A DNA stretch of 64,000 nt from Metallyticus violacea. Lineage: Eukaryota > Arthropoda > Insecta > Mantodea > Metallyticidae. The notes below the pieces were generated by a model. It was not told the origin of the DNA and searched no databases. It saw only the letters and a list, made by a program, of their open reading frames with translations. Position 1 is the first letter of the stretch. Each line of letters begins with the position of its first letter. Positions 59,544 through 64,000 of the stretch are shown piece by piece. The DNA lies in the NCBI GenBank assembly GCA_030762175.1, contig CM060831.1:74738501-74802500 (forward strand), in the 5' to 3' direction. The translations under genes and the position numbers were made by a program.

Positions 59544-60394
59544 CGTGCAATATGAAATAATGTTCATTCTGTTCTACAACATTTTGTATTACTATTTTGT
59601 TCAACTGCACTAATATGACATGCCAGGTCTGCTGCCATTAATCACAAGATTTCCTGCATTAATTTAATAAATTGTATTGTTTTTTCAACAGGAAACACTT
59701 CATTACTTTTTAATATTCAAAAGAACGTTGATTTTGAATTAAACTTTAGTTGTTTCTCCATCTCTCTTGCATTAAATTTCAAGTTTATTACTTACGTAAA
59801 ATGATTTACTGAATCTCCGCCTGTTGAAAGTTTAAATCTTGACTACTTTATAGCTGGACTGAGAGAGGCTCACATGCTTCGTGAAGTGAGTGTGACACCA
59901 ACTTCCCTCCTAATTCCCGCTTTAATGGTTATCCATTGCTAGGTCTAAGAGATCCTCACTTTTGCTACATACTTAATTCGGTCATCGTGCAAGATAATGG
60001 GGAAGCCAGCTTGCGACAAGTGGAAAAAGATTTTGGAGCATGTATAGGAGGAATACATAGCAGTAGTTGAGGGCATTAATTATCTTATGCCAGGGCAGTC
60101 CTTCATGTACAGCTGTCTCAGCATGTTCAGCCAGCCCAAGCCCTTAGGCCATAACGCATTACTCAAGATTAGAATGCTCTCAATGCTTATCTATAATTAT
60201 TTCAATAAAAGGCAATTGCCATATCAGGTCTCTATTTAATTATTCAGATTTGATAAAAAAATATGAGAGATGTGTTTTTTGCTGGTATCATTAGAAAGAT
60301 GTAACCGTAATAGAATTTAGCGCAAGTGGTCGTACGCTCGTTGTCTGAAGGTGGGTATTCTTTTAAGTGCGATGAGTTTTTTTACAATCGATTA
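59544..60394. other. Gap, nothing recognised
   Basis: AT-rich to mixed; no motif found. Confidence 0.55.
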
Positions 60395-61275
60395 TAAATG
60401 CATTTGGAGCCCACAAGAATGCCTGCAAAAATTACAGAGAGTTTTTCCAAACTGTGCTTCGTTACGTATAAAACTATGTAGCGGTTTGCCGAGTTTAGAC
60501 GAGAAAGAATAACCTTGAAACATGAGCATTCCAGTAACAGTAGTCAAAGATGAAAACATTGCTCTTGTAGAAGCCATTGTGAAGAATAATTCTCAAGCAG
60601 AGGAGGGGTCTCTAGACATTTAGTCACCACACTTGTCAGGAATGTTGCACAAAAAGCTTCACTTTGTTGTCGTTGGGCATCTCATAACTTCACAGAAGAA
60701 CAGAAGGCTGCAAGAATGTAACGGTGCCCAGAAAATAGTTCGCCGTTTCCACTATGGAAGCTCCCAACGTATCCACGATATTTTCAATAGTGGCGAAAGC
60801 TGACCATTACAACCGATATTCAAAGAGGTAGAAGGCTATGTGATTATTCACATATGACCATTCCCTAGAGAAGGTTAAGCTATATGTTATAACCATTCCA
60901 CTGCAGTCACTGCCAAATGTTACACCACATTTTGCCTCCCCAGAATCTTCAGAAGTATAACAGAAAGAAGACCAAAATCTAAGGAGGATTGTTGTTTCAT
61001 TATGATAATGTCTCTGTGTATACTGCTTTCTGCAAGAATCAGGAGTAACTCTGGTAACCCACAAACTGTACAGCTCATATCTGACTCCATATAACTTTTT
61101 CCTTCTCCAACCATTAAGGAAAATTTGAGAGGTAATTTGGGTGTGCGGAAGAAGCTTTTACGTCCTACACATCTCATAAGAAGTATAGTGTGGCTGCCTC
61201 GATGACTGGTTCTGGAGTAAGGGAGACTACTTTGAAAAGAAATAGGTAGAGTTGGTGCGCTATAGTCTTCCACTT
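60395..61275 (+). pseudogene. mariner-like transposase relic (lineage D)
   Basis: Plus-strand pieces: ECLQKLQRVFPN near 60418, then SIPVTVVKDENIALVEAIVK (60521-60580), the V(T/V).ENI..V...V linker of mariner HTH domains; QKIVRRFHYGSSQRIHDIF near 60731-60787; HYDNVSVYTAFCKN (about 60994-61035), the second-Asp block with Asp kept; and LFPSPTIKENLRG near 61100, the sequence that follows the third Asp, whose own block is scrambled. Several stops and frameshifts. No inverted repeats found. It differs from families A, B and C in all blocks. Confidence 0.65.
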
Positions 61276-62100
61276 AGTAGAATGCCGTAAACTAAATCTA
61301 TTATTTTAAAATGAAATTGTATTTTCATATTTAGCTTTAATAGAAATTATACAGCATATTATAATCTCCAATAGCAATTATTTGATATCCAGAGGTAGCG
61401 TCCTACTGGTTTAGAAACACTGGTAGGAAAGTAATGCAGCATGATGGATAAATATATTTACTTAGATCAAGCACTTTAGCGCTAGTGATAACGACTTTAC
61501 TCAGTGGAATGGGGTCAGGCGTTCTCACAAAAAAGATACCTATTTAAATCTTAAAACCGTTTCCCTTACTAATACATTTATCAATTTCACCATGTTCTAT
61601 AGAACTCACGCTATAACTGTCAGAGCTATTAGTTTCAATACTACTTTGACTTCATGACAGATTGTACGGCAATCAATAAAAATGTTTTTAGATACGAGGT
61701 GCGCCATTCCAAAGGTTTCCCACAAAGCTGTTTGCAGCAGCATTGCCACTGTCTCCATGTTATTGAAGCTTGGCGTGGGAAAGTGTGTGGTTTGTCGGAA
61801 AGTTCGCCTCGATAATTGCCTGCCATGTTGCAATGTTTACTCAGAGGTCCAGTCCGTGGATTGGAAACGAAAACATCGTGCCCGACACGCACAGTGACGC
61901 TTTAATCGTTGCTATCGTCTGTTGTCTCACTGGAGCAATATTTGCTGAACAGTTCCACGTACAGCTAATTAGAAGGTGCTTCCCACCAGCATACGGTTTC
62001 GATTTCTGTTCTCTCTGCTTTATGGGTCTTTTCAGTGTTTCTTGTGCAGCATATGTAACAGTTCACATAGTACGGTGTAACAGATGAAGTTGCATGAGAT
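61276..62100. other. Overlapping unrecognised open frames
   Basis: From about 61606 to 62090, frames of 71-105 codons overlap on both strands, in a patch that is GC-richer than its surroundings. The minus strand contains MAGNYRGELSDKPHTFPRQ after a plausible start, and the plus strand a hydrophobic frame (DALIVAIVCCLTGAIFAEQF). I recognise neither. Confidence 0.35.
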
Positions 62101-64000
62101 TGATAGAAACTGGATACGGAAAAGTGAAATAAAATAAAATAATCGACAAAGAGAAGAAAATTGAGATAAGTTTACAAAACGTGCCTCTTCCAGAAAGAAA
62201 GTATCAGAAACTTAATTATAAAAGATTACTCAATATAAAAACGACAGTTGAGAGATTGTATGTAACATAGCTGCCTGCACATCTATAGCCCCTTTAGGAG
62301 AATTCGTAAAAAAGAGAAATCTCACTCCAAATGATAATCTGAAATGGAGTACATACTGAGTCTCAATCGAAAACTTGAATTTTTTCATTAATGTGCTGAA
62401 ATGATGTTTTTTTACATATTAAAATGGATAAGCCATTAGCATCACTTGTTCATTAAACAATTTAATTTCATAATGAATACAAAACTACCAGACTCAGTTA
62501 TAACGCTAATATTTATTTAAAATAATTTTAAAAATCTAAGCTATCAAACATGTACACTGCCGTTCATGTGTTGCCGATACGATATGATATGTTTCCCAGG
62601 CTCTTTAGGAAATATGACGTGGTGTAGAACTCTTCTGATAATAATTATATAAAACCTCTTAAAAATAGTATTGCATTTTTTATTTGTTATTTTACTTGAA
62701 TTAATTTTAAATTGTTTGCATACAATTATTTCTTAACATTAACAAAAATACTACACTAACATAGTATAGTACAGCCTATGCAATATACACCAGTCTTCAT
62801 TATTGTTAATACACGGCATTGTTACAATCGAAACATATAGACTATTACCTTTCATATAACAATAACAGAAAAGTATAAATTTTATCATAAATGCATATAC
62901 AGAATCTTAAATCGAATATCGTTGAAATATTTAACTACACAGGACAAACCCGATACTAACGTTTCGATGATCATCGTTTAAGTTTTCCTTCACAAACTCT
63001 TTCCTGTGAAGGAAGTCACTGTTAATTAACATCTAGTTCTCTACGGATTAAGGTCGCAGGGTTAAAATGGTTACTCTGTTTGAATTTAAAATTGCCGTTT
63101 CTTTATTCGATGTGGTTATCTTCTGTTGTCCTGTCTTCGGTTTCGTTTTAAGACTTCTTTCTCTTGATTTTGTAAACATCTAATCCAAGATTTACAGTCT
63201 TCACTGAATGGCATTTGCTATCTCATTTATAAGAAAGACCTGCTTCCCACATTCTTTCGTTTCTGGCATGATTTGTTTGTTTGTTTGTTTTTTTTCACCT
63301 AAAATTCAAACAATTAATGTCTAGCAAGGATCCCAGGCCCGCTTAGAAATAATAGTTATATATAATATAATTACAAAAGGATCATAGACATATGGATTGC
63401 AAATGTTGTTTACAGGAATAAGAAAGAGGGCAAAATACAAATGAAAGGGAAGGTTGCCCAGAAATAGCAAGCATTGTAACATTTTATACTAAGAAAGTTT
63501 CCTTTTATGAGATTCAGGTCAAAATGTAACCTTGGAAGCGGCAGGATAATGGAACTAATCGCGATCCCAAGGAAACAAGTGTTCTTTTGTTAACATTGCC
63601 GAAAAGATTGATACAACTACCAAAGGAAACCGTAAAATCATAAAATCTTAACATTTTCAATACAGCTTTCTCTTATAGTTTAGATACTCAAGTACCTAAG
63701 AACTAGGATCTAAGAATCGATCGTGGGAGGACCCTGTTCAAATCTTAGATAAATAGCCAATGAAAGGGAAAAGATATAAATTAGCGTAAAATCACACCAA
63801 TAGGAAGATAAGAGTGACAGGAAGATCATATCACGTGACATCTAGAAAGCCATGCTAAATATATTTACAGCGCCTAGATAGATGGGCAGAAGAATTAATA
63901 AAAGCAGTTGCAATGGACTATAGAAAGGTTGTAAGTTGAGAAAAAACTAAAGAGTGTAATAGGAAGAGTCACAAGTTACTCTGGCACCGGAAGTTATCAG
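62101..64000. other. AT-rich end region, nothing recognised
   Basis: AT-rich, with a TTTG repeat at 63268-63290. At about 63870-63920 a short plus frame (RWAEELIKAVAMDYRK) is faintly like the C-terminus of some LINE proteins but too short to call. Confidence 0.5.

Noticed and set aside
63870..63990. Possible LINE C-terminus (RWAEELIKAV...)
   Set aside because: Too short and too weak a resemblance, with stops directly after.

Overview
This is a piece of a large, A+T-rich, repeat-laden eukaryotic nuclear genome, almost certainly from an arthropod and probably an insect. The evidence is the mixture of decayed mobile elements: IS630-Tc1-mariner transposons of many lineages, APE-endonuclease LINEs, Penelope-like elements and several tRNA-derived SINE families. 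All sit in long non-coding AT-rich DNA with di-, tri- and tetranucleotide microsatellites. The combination reminds me of polyneopteran insects (cockroaches, termites, stick insects), but that is an impression and not a result. I recognise no intact host protein-coding gene. Nearly all open frames of 60-100 codons are chance or transposon debris.

Layout. 0.6-3.8 kb: an inverted mariner copy, LINE ORF1 pieces on the minus strand and a possible solo LTR. 5.4-11.6 kb: a tRNA-like SINE head, a truncated mariner, a LINE with endonuclease and reverse transcriptase split by a SINE, and a LINE C-terminal piece. 13.7-14.5 kb: another LINE fragment. 16.1-18.9 kb: a Penelope-like reverse transcriptase relic and a transposase tail. 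20-23.7 kb: a SINE with clean target duplications, a mariner relic and a second long mariner copy. 24-28 kb: mostly unrecognised AT-rich DNA, then a 280-bp (AGT)n tract. 29.5-31.7 kb: two further transposase relics, one with both terminal inverted repeats. 34.6-38.9 kb: two SINEs and a Penelope C-terminal fragment. 42.4-46 kb: a third long mariner copy and a transposase relic. 48-50.8 kb: a minisatellite, a second SINE family, a heat-shock-like promoter and another SINE. 52.4-56.4 kb: an internally deleted transposon with both ends, a mariner relic, SINEs and a Tc1-like fragment. 57.9-61.3 kb: the best-preserved mariner copy with a SINE nested in it, then another mariner relic. 61.3-64 kb: unrecognised.

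The elements do not form a working pathway; they are a layered record of insertion. SINEs sit inside a mariner and inside a LINE, with target-site duplications that give relative ages. The LINEs are a plausible source of the machinery that moved the SINEs, but the sequence does not prove which LINE was used.

The most host-like signal is at 49.18-49.29 kb: a perfect three-unit heat-shock element, a second two-unit element and a TATAAATA box at promoter spacing, upstream of a transcript whose product I do not recognise.
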